Shown piece after piece: positions 1 to 7,658 of a stretch of 14,052 bases of DNA; position 1 is the first letter of the stretch; each line of letters starts with the position of its first letter. Under the pieces are notes generated by a model. That model did not search any database, was not told the origin of the DNA, and saw nothing but the letters and a program-made list of their open reading frames with translations. Both the position numbers and the translations under genes were made by a program. The stretch covers positions 51,783 to 65,834 of the forward strand of contig MU647010.1 in assembly GCA_026770585.1 (NCBI GenBank), written 5' to 3'. This DNA comes from Baffinella frigidus (Eukaryota > Cryptophyceae > Cryptomonadales > Baffinellaceae).

Positions 1-150
1 GGGTTTAGAGTTTAGGGTTTAGGTTTTAGGGTTTGGGGTAGGGGACTTAGGGTTCAGGGTTGATGAACTAGGATTTAGAGTTTCATGGTTGGGGGTTGAG
101 GGTTCGGGTTTAGGGTTCAGGGTTTGGAATTTGAGGCTGAGGGTTGAGGT

Positions 151-182
<32 letters not shown>

Positions 183-240
183 GGTTAAGGGTTCAGGGTT
201 CAGGGTTCAGAGTTCAGGGTTGAGGGTTGAGGGTTCAGGG

Positions 241-415
241 TTTGGGATTTTGCTTGCGTGTTGAGGGTTTAGGGTTCAGTGTTAAGGGTTTCGGATGCAG
301 GGTTGAGGATTGAGGGTAGGGTTAAGTAGGGTACGGTACGGTACGGTAGGGCAGAATATGGTGGTGTACGGTACGGTACGGTACTTGAGTTGGAGGGTTG
401 AGGTCTAGAGCTTAC
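241..415 (+). repeat. Higher-order repeat block, copy 1
   Basis: This block runs from a GGGATTTTGCTTGCGTG motif through a GTACG pentamer cluster (331-347 and 366-384) to GGTCTAGAGCTTA. The same order of landmarks recurs at about 711-880 with offsets of 465 to 470 bases and scattered substitutions. It is a segmental duplication inside the telomere-like array. Confidence 0.85.
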
Positions 416-710
416 CGTCGAGGGTTGAGGGTTGAGGGTTTAGGGTGTGGGGCGTAGGGTTTAGGATTTAGAGTTTCGGGTTTAGGGTTAAGAGTTTCAG
501 GGTTTGGGTTTAGGGTTTAGGGTATAGGGTATAGGGCGTAGGGGTTAGGGTTTAGGGGTTGGGGTCTGGGATTTAGGGTTTCAGGGTTGGGGGTTTGGGG
601 TTTGGGTTTAGGGTTTAAGATTGGAGTTTAGAATTTGAGGATGAGAGTTGGGGTCTAGGTTTGGAGGGTTGAAGGTTGAAGGTTGAGGGTTGAGGGTTGA
701 GGGTTGAGGG

Positions 711-880
711 GTTGGGATTTTGTTTGCGTGTTGAGGGTTTAGGGTTCAGTGTTGAGGGTTTCGGGTGCAGGGTTGAGGGTTTAGTGTAGGGTAGATTAGG
801 GAACGGTACGGTGCGGTAGTGCAGTGTATGGTGGTGTACGGTACGGTAATTAGAGTTGAGGGTTGAGGTCTAGAGCTTAA
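711..880 (+). repeat. Higher-order repeat block, copy 2
   Basis: This is the second copy of the block at 241-415. It carries the same TTTGCGTGTTGAGGG start, a reduced GTACG cluster (about 831-848) and the GGTCTAGAGCTTA end. The pentamer cluster differs in length between copies, which suggests slippage after duplication. Confidence 0.85.
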
Positions 881-1247
881 GGTTGAGGGTTGAAGGTTGA
901 TGGTTTACGATGTTTGGCTCAGGGTTTAGGGTCTAGGGTGTTGGGTCTAGGGTTTAGGGTTGAGTGTTGAGGGTATAGGGTATAGGGTGTAGGGTTTAGG
1001 GTTTAGGGTTTGGGGTTGGGGTTTGGAGCGTAGGGTTTAGGGGTTGGGGTTGAGGGTGCAGGGTTCAGGGTTCAGGGTTTAGGATGTAGGATTTAGGGTG
1101 TAGGGGTTTTGTGATTGGGGTGGTGAGGGATGAAACCTTGGCCAACGCGGTCGAGCTGCTGGAGGGTGCATCCGCTCCAGCGCTTGATGCGTCTCAGCCA
1201 CAGTGTCTGCGCCCCGCCCGCCTCGTCACGCGGGCACCACACCAACC

Positions 1248-1270
1248 TCTCTTTCTCTCACCCTCTCTCC

Positions 1271-1301
<31 letters not shown>

Positions 1302-1318
1302 GCTCTCTCTCTCGCTCG

Positions 1319-1353
<35 letters not shown>

Positions 1354-1371
1354 GCTCTCGCTCTCTCTCTA
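1248..1371 (+). repeat. (CT)n microsatellite / polypyrimidine tract
   Basis: The tract is about 120 bases of almost pure CT dinucleotides interrupted by TTT and CG steps. It ends in TAG followed by GAATGG. On the plus strand this could serve as a polypyrimidine tract with an acceptor AG. Because the best coding reading of 1397-1492 is on the minus strand, it is taken as a microsatellite just downstream of that gene. The Ser-Leu and Arg-Glu frames over it are translation artefacts. Confidence 0.9.
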
Positions 1372-1396
1372 GGAATGGCAGTCATCCGGCCGGTTC

Positions 1397-2700
1397 TCAG
1401 TGGCCTTCGGAGTCACTCAGGGAGCCCAACACCACGCTTCCTCCCGGTTTGCGGTAGAGCTCTTCAGAGACCAAGGGGATCCTCACGGCGCACTTGCTCG
1501 CAGTTGGCAAAAGAGAAGAGGTAGAGAGGGAGGAAGGCGGGAAGGGGTGGGGTTGGATGCCTTGTGGCGGGGTCCCACGGCGGGGAAGCAGAGGAGGAGG
1601 ACCTCGCTCGGGTCGAGAGGGTCTCCCATGGTCATGACAGAGTCCGGCCGCCAACCTGACCGCTTCAGGAGCGCCATCGTCTGGGCGCCACACCAACCAT
1701 CCACTTCAGAGAGCAGCCATCCAGTTCAGCGAGCAAGCAACGACTTGAGAGAGCAGGGCGCGAGTCATGGCGCCCAGCACGCCCGGAGAGGGGGGCATGG
1801 AGGACGCGCGATTCAGGGTTTGAAGAAACGAGGATCGGAGCAGAGGACGCCGAGGCACGCGATGGGGTGTGCAAGTGTTTCGCGTGGAGGTGTTTCTGGC
1901 GGAGGAGGAGGAGAGACCTTGGCGCCCCTGCCCAGCTCGCCTCCCCCTGGCGGGTACCCGAACCAGTACTCGGCAATGGCAATGTCGCTGCTCCAGGTGT
2001 GCGCGCCCGCCGTGGGCAGCGGCCATCGCAGCTGGAACAGCGAGGATGGCCGCGTCTGGGTGCACTCCGCGTACGGCCGGGTGTAGCGCGAGAAATAGGT
2101 GAGGTCGGCGTAGGGGGTGGCTTCGACTGCGCGGACCGCGGCCGTGGAGAGGGGCGCGAGCTGGGCGAGGGCCGCGATGAGCTGCTCATCGAGAACGTGG
2201 TACCCCGGCAGCACGGCAACGTGCACCAGCGTGCCGTGGCTCAGGAACGACGCGATGCGACGTTGCAAGCTGTCCACGCCGATCCACCCGGCGCGCCCCC
2301 CACTCAGGCTGAACACACTGCCCAGCCGCCCGGCCCCCGCCGCCGGGTGGAGTGTCGCCAAGGGCACCAGGTTCGGGAACTCGGGGAGCTTCTGCAGGCA
2401 TCTCACACGCAGCTGCGGGTGAGCCTGCCACTCAAACCGATAGGAACAGGTGCTGGCGGTGGGACGTCCCGTCAGCGGCATCGAGGACGTCCCGTAAGCG
2501 GCTTCGACGCGCAACGTCCCCGACAGCTCCTCCTCCTCCTCGCTTCTTGGCGATGGCACCAACACCACGAAATTCACGAGGCTCTGCGCGTCTGAGGGGG
2601 AAACATCGAGCACAGGCGCGTGGCATGGGCTCCTGGAGGCTGCTGACCGCAGAAGCTCCACGGAGGGGACCGCGAGGCGACTGAGAAGTGCATCCAGCAT
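1397..2700 (-). CDS. Hypothetical protein, probable three-exon gene
   Basis: I do not recognise this protein. Proposed exons on the minus strand are 2700-1918, 1680-1603 and 1492-1397 (stop), giving 318 residues. All junctions are GT-AG and phase 0: AAG|gtctct, cag|ACG, GAG|gtcctc and aag|TGC, with a good pyrimidine tract (cctcttctctttt) before the last acceptor. The long first exon has a strong G/C bias at third codon positions and a balanced composition, with a Glu run (EEEEE) near residues 54-58 and aromatic-rich stretches such as [15 protein letters not shown]. The first ATG is at 2700; the frame is open upstream to 2757 but opens there only with GTG. No clear signal peptide, membrane segment or known domain is visible. 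The second and third exons are inferred from frame continuity and splice signals, so the C-terminus is less certain than the first exon. If unspliced, the frame would end at 1813. Confidence 0.6.
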
Positions 2701-3040
2701 TGCTCGCGGTGCTGGTCTCGTCTCGCAAGGGGACTGATTCGACGGATCTCCAGCCACTTGGCCCCCAAGGGGTACCCCGACTCCCAGGAGGCGTCCCCGT
2801 CACCTTCCGCCCCGGATGCCGTGGTACCGCTACTTCCTCGGGCAGTCTGTGTGCCTCTTGGCGGCAGCCGGTGAGCCTGTTCCCAGGGCAGTTGGGGAGT
2901 TGAGTTAACCGAAACGTTGCCCACGCCCGGAACCGCGCCCAGCTGACGTCCCGGTCCTGCTGGCGTGGCTGATCTGCACCTGGGGGAAACAACAGAGGCC
3001 ATGGGGCACTGATACTGCGGTTACACACCAGGTAGCACAC

Positions 3041-3180
3041 GGAACAAGTAAGCGATCGGCTGTTGGAGGAAGAGAAGAAAAGGGTTTTCAAGAGGAGGTG
3101 CGGCTGGCCTAGCAACAGTGGAGTGCGTTCCCGGATCGGTTGCAGCGTAATCTTGGACTAGCTGGTCCATGTGTTACTCG
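3041..3180 (+). repeat. Diverged tandem duplication, copy 1
   Basis: Shared landmarks with the second copy at 3233-3365 are GGAACA followed by GTAAGCGATC (3048 and 3240), CTGTT, a GAGGAGAAGAAG-like purine run, GGACTAG (3155 and 3337) and GTGTTAC (3171 and 3353). Offsets are 182 to 192 bases. The copies differ by indels and many substitutions. Confidence 0.75.
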
Positions 3181-3232
3181 TGAGAGGGGAGCGTGGGGCC
3201 CCTAGATGGCTGGGGAGCACCCCAGAATCATA

Positions 3233-3365
3233 GGGAACAGTAAGCGATCTGCTGTTCAAGGAAGATTGTTGAACAAGGAGGAGAAGAAGGGGGTTTGAAG
3301 GAGGGGGCAGACCTGGTAACAGGGGAGCAGGATCTGGGACTAGATGTTTCAGGTGTTACAGCGGC
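3233..3365 (+). repeat. Diverged tandem duplication, copy 2
   Basis: This is the downstream copy of 3041-3180, with the same ordered landmarks (GTAAGCGATC, a purine run, GGACTAG, GTGTTAC). It lies about 310 bases upstream of the plastid-targeted repeat-protein gene. Confidence 0.75.
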
Positions 3366-3491
3366 AACAGGGCCGCACCCTACTTCCGCGTGAAACTGGG
3401 GAAAGGGGGTCGTAAAAACAAATCCTGGAATTTCATCTTATGTCAACTGAAACTGCCACGCCAGATTGGAGGAGGGGGGTCGACTGCCTTC

Positions 3492-3513
3492 ATACCGTAC
3501 CCTGGTACGGTAT
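3492..3513. promoter_or_regulatory. Perfect 10-bp inverted repeat upstream of the 3676 gene
   Basis: ATACCGTACC and GGTACGGTAT form perfect arms around a 2-base centre (CT), about 163 bases upstream of the start codon. This is a dyad of the size used by dimeric DNA-binding proteins. It also shares GGTACGGT with the pentamer clusters of the left array. A regulatory role is inference from symmetry and position only. Confidence 0.45.
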
Positions 3514-3675
3514 TTGACTTTTGAAAACAACTTCCTTCAGCGGAAATTGACTTTCTCCGACACCTTCCTGGAATCTGGCGTGGTGTACTTTTGGTGAAAT
3601 GTCCTCTTCTGAAATTCTAGAAATTCCCAAAATTGAATTTGCCCGCTCAACGTCATAGAAGCGCGGGATACAAAC

Positions 3676-4983
3676 ATGCTGTGTCTTCGCGCGATGGTGC
3701 TGCTTCTAGCGGTGCCTCTCAGTTCGTCCTTCACCCCCTCGCTGGTGCACCACACGCCGCGGTCCAGGCTTCGATGCACCAGGCCATCCACGCTCGCCAT
3801 GTCTTCGAAGCAGGCCGAGGACCAGGCGGGAAGCATCCCAGATCTGCCTGATGTACGCCGGTCGTACATCAGTGAGAGCTTCTCGCGGGAGCTGCTCGGC
3901 CACGAGCGCTTCGCAAGTGAGGCCCCCGAGAAGTTTGCCAAGGTCGTCGCCTCCGGATCCCTGACGCGTCGGCAGCGAATCGCAAGGCTCGGTGCGGTCC
4001 TCCTCGATTCTGTGAGGGCCATCAAGACACGAGTCCTGAACACGGCGCTGTCTAGGAAGGCAGTTTCCTCGAAGTCGTGGCGCGCGGCTGCTCCCGGGAC
4101 CTCTGCGGCGGCTCCTGTCTTCGTGCCAACGCCGAGACCTGGCCCTCCCGCCAAGCAGGCCGCGACGGTGAGGTTGCAGCCTCAGCTGGTGGCGTCAACC
4201 GTTTCTGAGGCGGTTGACGCTTCCGATCGCATGGAATCGCTGCTGAAGGGGTATGCGAAGAAGCACGGGGGCGCGGAAGAGGCCAGCAAGGTTGTGCGAA
4301 GCGAGATAGCCTCCACTGAGATCAGCACCGGCGACGACCGCCTGGATGCACTGCTCGGCGGATACTCGAAGCGGCACGGGGGTGGCGCGGCGCCGCGTTC
4401 GAGGACAACCACCCTGACGGCCGCGCTCGACGCATCGCCCAAGAGCAAGGTCCAGCGGAGCAAGTATGCGGACTTTGGGAAGTCGGAGGAAGAGACGGAG
4501 CGGAGCGCCACGGAGAGGCTGACCAAGAGCAGGAGCAAGCAGGTCGCGTCCGTCGAGAGCAGCGGCGAGGAGGGCAGCTGGTCGCGCATCAGCAGGGGGG
4601 GCACGGCGCGCGTGGGTGGCGCAGGCGGCGGGCGCGGCGAGAGCAACGCGGCCGTCGCGCTGCAGGAGGTTGTGTCTGGGAAGCCCAAGTCACGCCTCGA
4701 CCAGCTTGTGATGGGGTACTCGAGCAAGTACGAGGGATCGAAGGGCGCTTCGATCCGCACGCCGTCGCCGTCGTCGCAAACCTTGAGCAAGGTCGAGATT
4801 AGCGAGGAGGAGGTGTCAGCGGCAAGCGCCCCAGCAGAACCCGAGAGCTTTCTCGCGGCGCCAGAGGCGTCGGCCGAAAAGAGCTTCCGCTCGGCCGAGA
4901 TCCTCTCTTCGGCCGAAGAGCAGGACGAGGTTGCGGGGGTGGGTGGGGAGGAGCGCGGGGGGGGCGTTGGTTCGTCGCAATAG
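3676..4983 (+). CDS. Plastid-targeted disordered protein with three 16-residue repeats
   Basis: The gene encodes 435 residues without an intron. Residues 1-18 form a signal peptide (hydrophobic core MVLLLAVPL), then SSSFTP, where Phe19 sits at the predicted cleavage point as in the ASAFAP motif of complex red plastids. A basic, Ser/Thr/Arg-rich stretch to about residue 41 would be the transit peptide. Residues about 60-125 look helical and charged; the rest is low complexity (Ser, Ala, Gly, Lys, Glu) and probably disordered, ending in an acidic tail and a Gly run. A motif of the form [DS]-R-[LM]-[DE]-x-L-[LV]-x-G-Y-[AS]-x-[KR]-[HY]-[GE]-G occurs at 184-199, 221-236 and 339-354. I recognise no family. 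Spaced short motifs in a disordered plastid protein recall multivalent scaffolds such as EPYC1 or PYCO1, but neither family's sequence is seen. The ATG has A at -3; the frame is open only slightly upstream. Confidence 0.85.
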   Translation: MLCLRAMVLLLAVPLSSSFTPSLVHHTPRSRLRCTRPSTLAMSSKQAEDQAGSIPDLPDVRRSYISESFSRELLGHERFASEAPEKFAKVVASGSLTRRQRIARLGAVLLDSVRAIKTRVLNTALSRKAVSSKSWRAAAPGTSAAAPVFVPTPRPGPPAKQAATVRLQPQLVASTVSEAVDASDRMESLLKGYAKKHGGAEEASKVVRSEIASTEISTGDDRLDALLGGYSKRHGGGAAPRSRTTTLTAALDASPKSKVQRSKYADFGKSEEETERSATERLTKSRSKQVASVESSGEEGSWSRISRGGTARVGGAGGGRGESNAAVALQEVVSGKPKSRLDQLVMGYSSKYEGSKGASIRTPSPSSQTLSKVEISEEEVSAASAPAEPESFLAAPEASAEKSFRSAEILSSAEEQDEVAGVGGEERGGGVGSSQ

Positions 4984-5146
4984 CTCTGCCACTGGCGATG
5001 TGTATTTCACAACTGGGCTGTGGCACCCTGACTACAGGGGTACCTCGTCCATAAGAAACGGTTTTGATAGAACGAAGCGTTTTTCAGGGGTGTCAGTTCT
5101 TATTTGTTTAAAGCGGAGCGAGCGTTTTTTCTGTCGGTCTTAATAA

Positions 5147-5320
5147 ATAAGCACGAAAAAGGCAACCGATAGCCCACGAACTTGTGGGGTTCAAAACATT
5201 TCCGAGGGCGAGATCACCTCTGATTCAGAATATGAGGGCGAGGTGGACGCTGAATCTGGATCGGAGAGTAAGGGGGGGTGGGTCAGCGAGCACAGCGAGA
5301 GCAGTGAGGCACAGGATTAA
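5147..5320 (+). pseudogene. Acidic open frame without start codon, possible exon or gene remnant
   Basis: A stop-free frame of 57 codons runs between TAA at 5144 and TAA at 5318. It has no ATG. Its second half is unusually protein-like, rich in Glu, Ser and Asp (for example SEGEITSDSEYEGEVDAESG). It could be a broken coding tail, an exon of an unrecognised gene, or chance. It is not joined in any obvious way to the gene ending at 4983. Confidence 0.3.
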
Positions 5321-5508
5321 GCAGTGGGGCGAGCGTTTGTTCTTGAATATTCACAGAGAAAAGGCGTCTGTTTCCCCTGTTGGTCATAAATGTGAAGAAA
5401 GAAAAGGCGAGCGTTTTCAGATTACACGAAACTTCTGAGCGAGGACAGGGTATATGCTTCTACCCGTGGAGGCGAGGGGCTCGCGTCGGGCATTTTCACA
5501 GCGATAAC

Positions 5509-5540
5509 TGGGTTACAAGAACTCAGAACTTGAGAACCCG
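5509..5540 (+). repeat. Dispersed 32-bp repeat, copy A
   Basis: The segment matches 10891-10922 at 27 of 32 positions, both ending CTT(A/G)AGAACCCG. It is itself an imperfect dyad (GGGTT..AAG..CTT..AACCC). The accidental shared peptide VTRTQNLRTR in forward frames at both sites reflects the DNA repeat and not a gene family. Confidence 0.75.
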
Positions 5541-5570
5541 TGTCAATTGTTTCGTGCTGGTGCTCAATCA

Positions 5571-6038
5571 GGTACAGGGCTTACTCGAGCACAAGGTCAC
5601 ACAATAGAAGGTCACACACCGTAAACTGAGATGTGGACCTTAATTCTTGAAGGTCCCACACCACACCACACTTCTGTGGACCTTACATTGTAACGCAGCG
5701 AAAAACTGTTGGTCTTTTCAGTGCTTACCCCCCCGGAGAATGGATCTGGCGAATTTTCGGGTCGAAACGGGCCCACTAGACCCACATTTCCCAATTCGCG
5801 GTTCGCAAAAGCCCAAAAAAGTGCTGGAAAAGGCACTTTTTCGACCCCAAAAAATCGAAAAGGCCCTTATAAAATTTTAAGGTGCATATTTAAGGACCCA
5901 CACCACACCACACTTTTGTGGACTTTAATTATTTAAGGTCCCACACCCACACCACACTTGATGCGGACCTTGATCATATAAGGTCACACACCCACCGCAA
6001 AAAAATGTGTGACCTTCTAATCGAGTAAGCCCTGTACC
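5571..6038. mobile_element. MITE-like element with 18-bp terminal inverted repeats
   Basis: The ends are perfect inverted repeats: GGTACAGGGCTTACTCGA at 5571-5588 and its complement at 6021-6038. Length is 468 bp with no transposase frame, so it is non-autonomous. Inside both ends AAGGTC(A/C)CACAC motifs repeat many times in both orientations, several as small hairpins (AAGGTCC..CACAC.. ..TGTGGACCTT). If the true tip is CAGGG, the flanks are TA on both sides, as expected for Tc1/mariner-type insertion; this cannot be separated from the palindromic GGTACC-like outer bases. The central part (about 5735-5880) carries no recognised function. Confidence 0.82.
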
Positions 6039-6186
6039 AATTAAACAAGACAGCCACAGACCAAGGCCCGTTCAAGGGTGCTCGAGAACAAGCGTATTCG
6101 TGTGAGGATTACATTGAGTCTGGGATAGGACCTTCTCCATCAAGAGCTCCTAGATGAGAGCTTTTTAACGCTACAGGCCCCACAGT

Positions 6187-6437
6187 GAGTCCTAAACTCT
6201 AGACACTAAACCCTAGGAACCCACAACCTGAACGCTCAATGCTAAAACCTAAAACATGAATATTACACCCAAAAACCTAAAACCTATTCCCTAAACCCTA
6301 AACTCTAAACCCCTAAACCCTAGCCCCTTCATCCTGATCGCTCAACCAAGAACCCTGAACATTTTCCCCTCAAAACTAAACCATAAAACCTAAAACCTGA
6401 ACCTGTGACATAAAACCTGAAACCTCAAGCATGAACC
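6187..6437. repeat. Degenerate telomere-like array, C-rich strand on +, left part
   Basis: Heptamers of the type CCCTAAA, ACCCTGA and AACCTAA dominate, with frequent insertions. The orientation is opposite to the arrays at both edges of the window. Between 6039 and 6186 there is about 150 bp of unassigned sequence without coding signal. The array continues beyond the inverted-repeat element at 6438-6985. Confidence 0.85.
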
Positions 6438-6985
6438 TTATCCGGGAACAAGTATTTTTCTTTTAAAATCGCTAGGGCGATTTCGAGGTTTCCCCCTAAA
6501 ATATTTTCAAAATTTATCCGCTCAAAAAGTTAGGAACACCATCTGAAAGGGCTCGGAAAGTTTTTGCTTGGATGTGGTCTCAGATCTTCATGGTTTCATC
6601 GGGAAGGGCCCCTTCGGAGGGACGCAAAATGACGTTTGTGTGAAAATTACTACACAGTTTCAAAAAAAAAATCTTAAAATGCAAATCAATCGAATTGTAA
6701 AAAAAGGCTGTGTAGTAATTTTTACACAAACGTCATTTTGCGCCCCTCCGAAGGGGCCCTTCCCGATGAAACCATGAAGATCTGCGGAAGGGCGTGTCGT
6801 TGGCATATGTTGGGCGAAATGAAAACCTAAAGGACCTAAAGATTTGAGACCACATCCAAGCAAAAACTTTCCGAGCCCTTTCAGATGGCGTTCCTAACTT
6901 TTTGAGCGGATAAATTTATGAAAATATTTTAGGGGGAAACCTCGAAATCGCCGATTTTAAAAGAAAAATACTTGTTCCCGGATAA
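6438..6985. mobile_element. Long foldback element (arms about 220 bp)
   Basis: Arms 6438-6657 and 6708-6985 are long inverted repeats around a 50-base A-rich centre. The tips are TTATCCGGGAACAAG and CTTGTTCCCGGATAA. Flanks are compatible with a TA duplication. The right arm carries 62 extra bases (6785-6846) absent from the left arm, bounded by AGATCTG and AGATTTG. Those extra bases belong to a family found at 9053 and around 11515-11715. There is no transposase gene; the short frames over the arms are mirror artefacts. Confidence 0.85.
6785..6846 (-). repeat. Dispersed repeat member inside the foldback right arm
   Basis: Read on the minus strand it gives ACCTTTAGGTTTTCATTTCG-like sequence, then CCCAACATATGCCAACGACACGCCCTTCCG in two parts that recur at 9053-9079 and 11513-11715. 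It interrupts the symmetry of the foldback and has near-identical 7-base flanks (AGATCTG/AGATTTG), as expected for an insertion with a short target duplication. Loss from the left arm is the alternative. Confidence 0.65.
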
Positions 6986-7597
6986 AACCCTACGCCCCAA
7001 CATCTGAACACTGAACCATGAAACTGAAAAACTTGAACCTTGAACCCTGAACCCTGAACCCTGATGCCTTAACCATGTGTAACCTTGAACCCTTTTTACT
7101 AAACGCTTAACCCTAAAACATGAACCCTAAAACATAAAATCTAAAACCTAAAACACGAAACCTGAACCCTAAAACCTAAACATTAAATCCTAACCTGAAC
7201 TCTCAACCTAAACCCTGAACCCTAAAACCAAAACCCTAAACTCCAAACCCAAAACTCTTAACCCTAAACCCTGAACTCTGAACCCTGAACCTTCGACAAT
7301 GAACGACACAACCTGAAAAACCTGAAGCCTAAACACTAAACCCTAAACACTGAAGCCTCAAACCTGAACTCTAACCCCCATCCTGAACCCTAACCCCTGA
7401 ACTCTGAACCCTAACACCTAAACCGTCAACCCTAAACATCAGTAATCAACCATAAACCCTAAACCCTAAACCCTAAACCCTAAACCCTAAACCCTAAACC
7501 CTAAACCATAAACCCTAAACCATAAACCCTAAACCCTAAAACCTAAACTCGAAACCCTACACCCTAGACCTGAACCTTTTCCCCTGAAAAACTAAGC
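6986..7597. repeat. Telomere-like array, C-rich strand on +, with perfect CCCTAAA run
   Basis: The array is mostly degenerate CCCTAAA/CCCTGAA/ACCTAAA. It contains the best preserved run in the window: about eight exact CCCTAAA units from about 7455 to 7507, followed by units with CCATAAA. That core identifies the parental repeat as the plant/algal-type telomere heptamer. Genes lie on both sides, so this is an interstitial array. Confidence 0.92.
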
Positions 7598-7629
7598 CTC
7601 TGGGGATACTACCCCACGTAGGACCATCC
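7598..7629 (+). repeat. Solo end of the 7659-7993 element family
   Basis: TCTGGGGATACTACCCCA here matches the first bases of the terminal repeat at 7659 (TCTGGGGATATTACCCCA) with one change, then diverges. It stands 60 bases outside the intact element in the same orientation as its left end. It is either a leftover of an earlier insertion or an outer end. Confidence 0.7.
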
Positions 7630-7658
7630 ACTCACCCTGACAGCCTCGTGAGGGGGAG

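Larger units (their letters stand above)
1..1110. repeat. Degenerate telomere-like array, G-rich strand on +
   Basis: The stretch is built from heptamers of the type TTTAGGG with variants TTGAGGG, TTCAGGG and TATAGGG, in loose, often off-phase succession. TTGAGGG forms local runs (about 144-186 and 680-708). The order is too degenerate for a functional chromosome end, and genes follow on its right, so it is read as interstitial or subtelomeric. A block with GTACG pentamers occurs twice inside it. No coding region is supported. Confidence 0.92.
2701..3675. other. Intergenic region between divergent genes
   Basis: This is the spacer between the minus-strand gene ending its 5' side at 2700 and the plus-strand gene starting at 3676, so it should hold both promoters. 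No convincing coding sequence is seen; frames on both strands lack coherent composition. It contains a diverged tandem duplication (about 3041-3180 and 3233-3365) and a near-perfect palindrome at 3492-3513. From 3400 it turns AT-richer, as expected of a promoter-proximal stretch, but I see no recognisable TATA box. Confidence 0.7.
4984..5570. other. AT-richer intergenic region with short repeats
   Basis: This follows the stop codon at 4981-4983. The composition drops sharply in GC compared with the gene. GCGAGCGTTT recurs three times (about 5119, 5329 and 5407). A 32-base segment at 5509-5540 recurs at 10891-10922. One acidic open frame lies at 5147-5320. No complete gene is supported. Confidence 0.7.

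Noticed and set aside
1371-1519. Plus-strand exon after the CT tract ([18 protein letters not shown]..)
   Set aside because: It is attractive because a pyrimidine tract and TAG precede it. The opposite strand over the same bases gives a better third-position bias, a fitting acceptor with pyrimidine tract, and phase continuity with the minus-strand gene.
1111-1524. Plus-strand frames with Ser-Leu runs over the CT tract
   Set aside because: The runs are a translation of the microsatellite. The first part (VVRDETLANAVELLEG) is protein-like and might be an exon, but its phase does not join to the best plus-strand frame after the tract, so no gene is called.
1867-2595. Long plus-strand frame opposite the minus-strand gene
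   Set aside because: It is Arg/Gly/Gln-rich with no coherent hydrophobic pattern, the usual shadow of a GC-rich gene on the other strand.
2701-2757. Extending the minus-strand gene to 2757
   Set aside because: The codon at 2757-2755 is GTG, not ATG; the first ATG is at 2700.
3612-3628. Heat-shock-element-like GAAATTCTAGAAATTC upstream of the 3676 gene
   Set aside because: The GAA and TTC units are one base apart instead of two, so the pentamer spacing of a heat-shock element is not met.
6568-6863. Mirror-image frames in the foldback (both contain DLHGFIGKGPFGG)
   Set aside because: The shared peptide comes from the inverted-repeat arms being read on opposite strands, not from coding.
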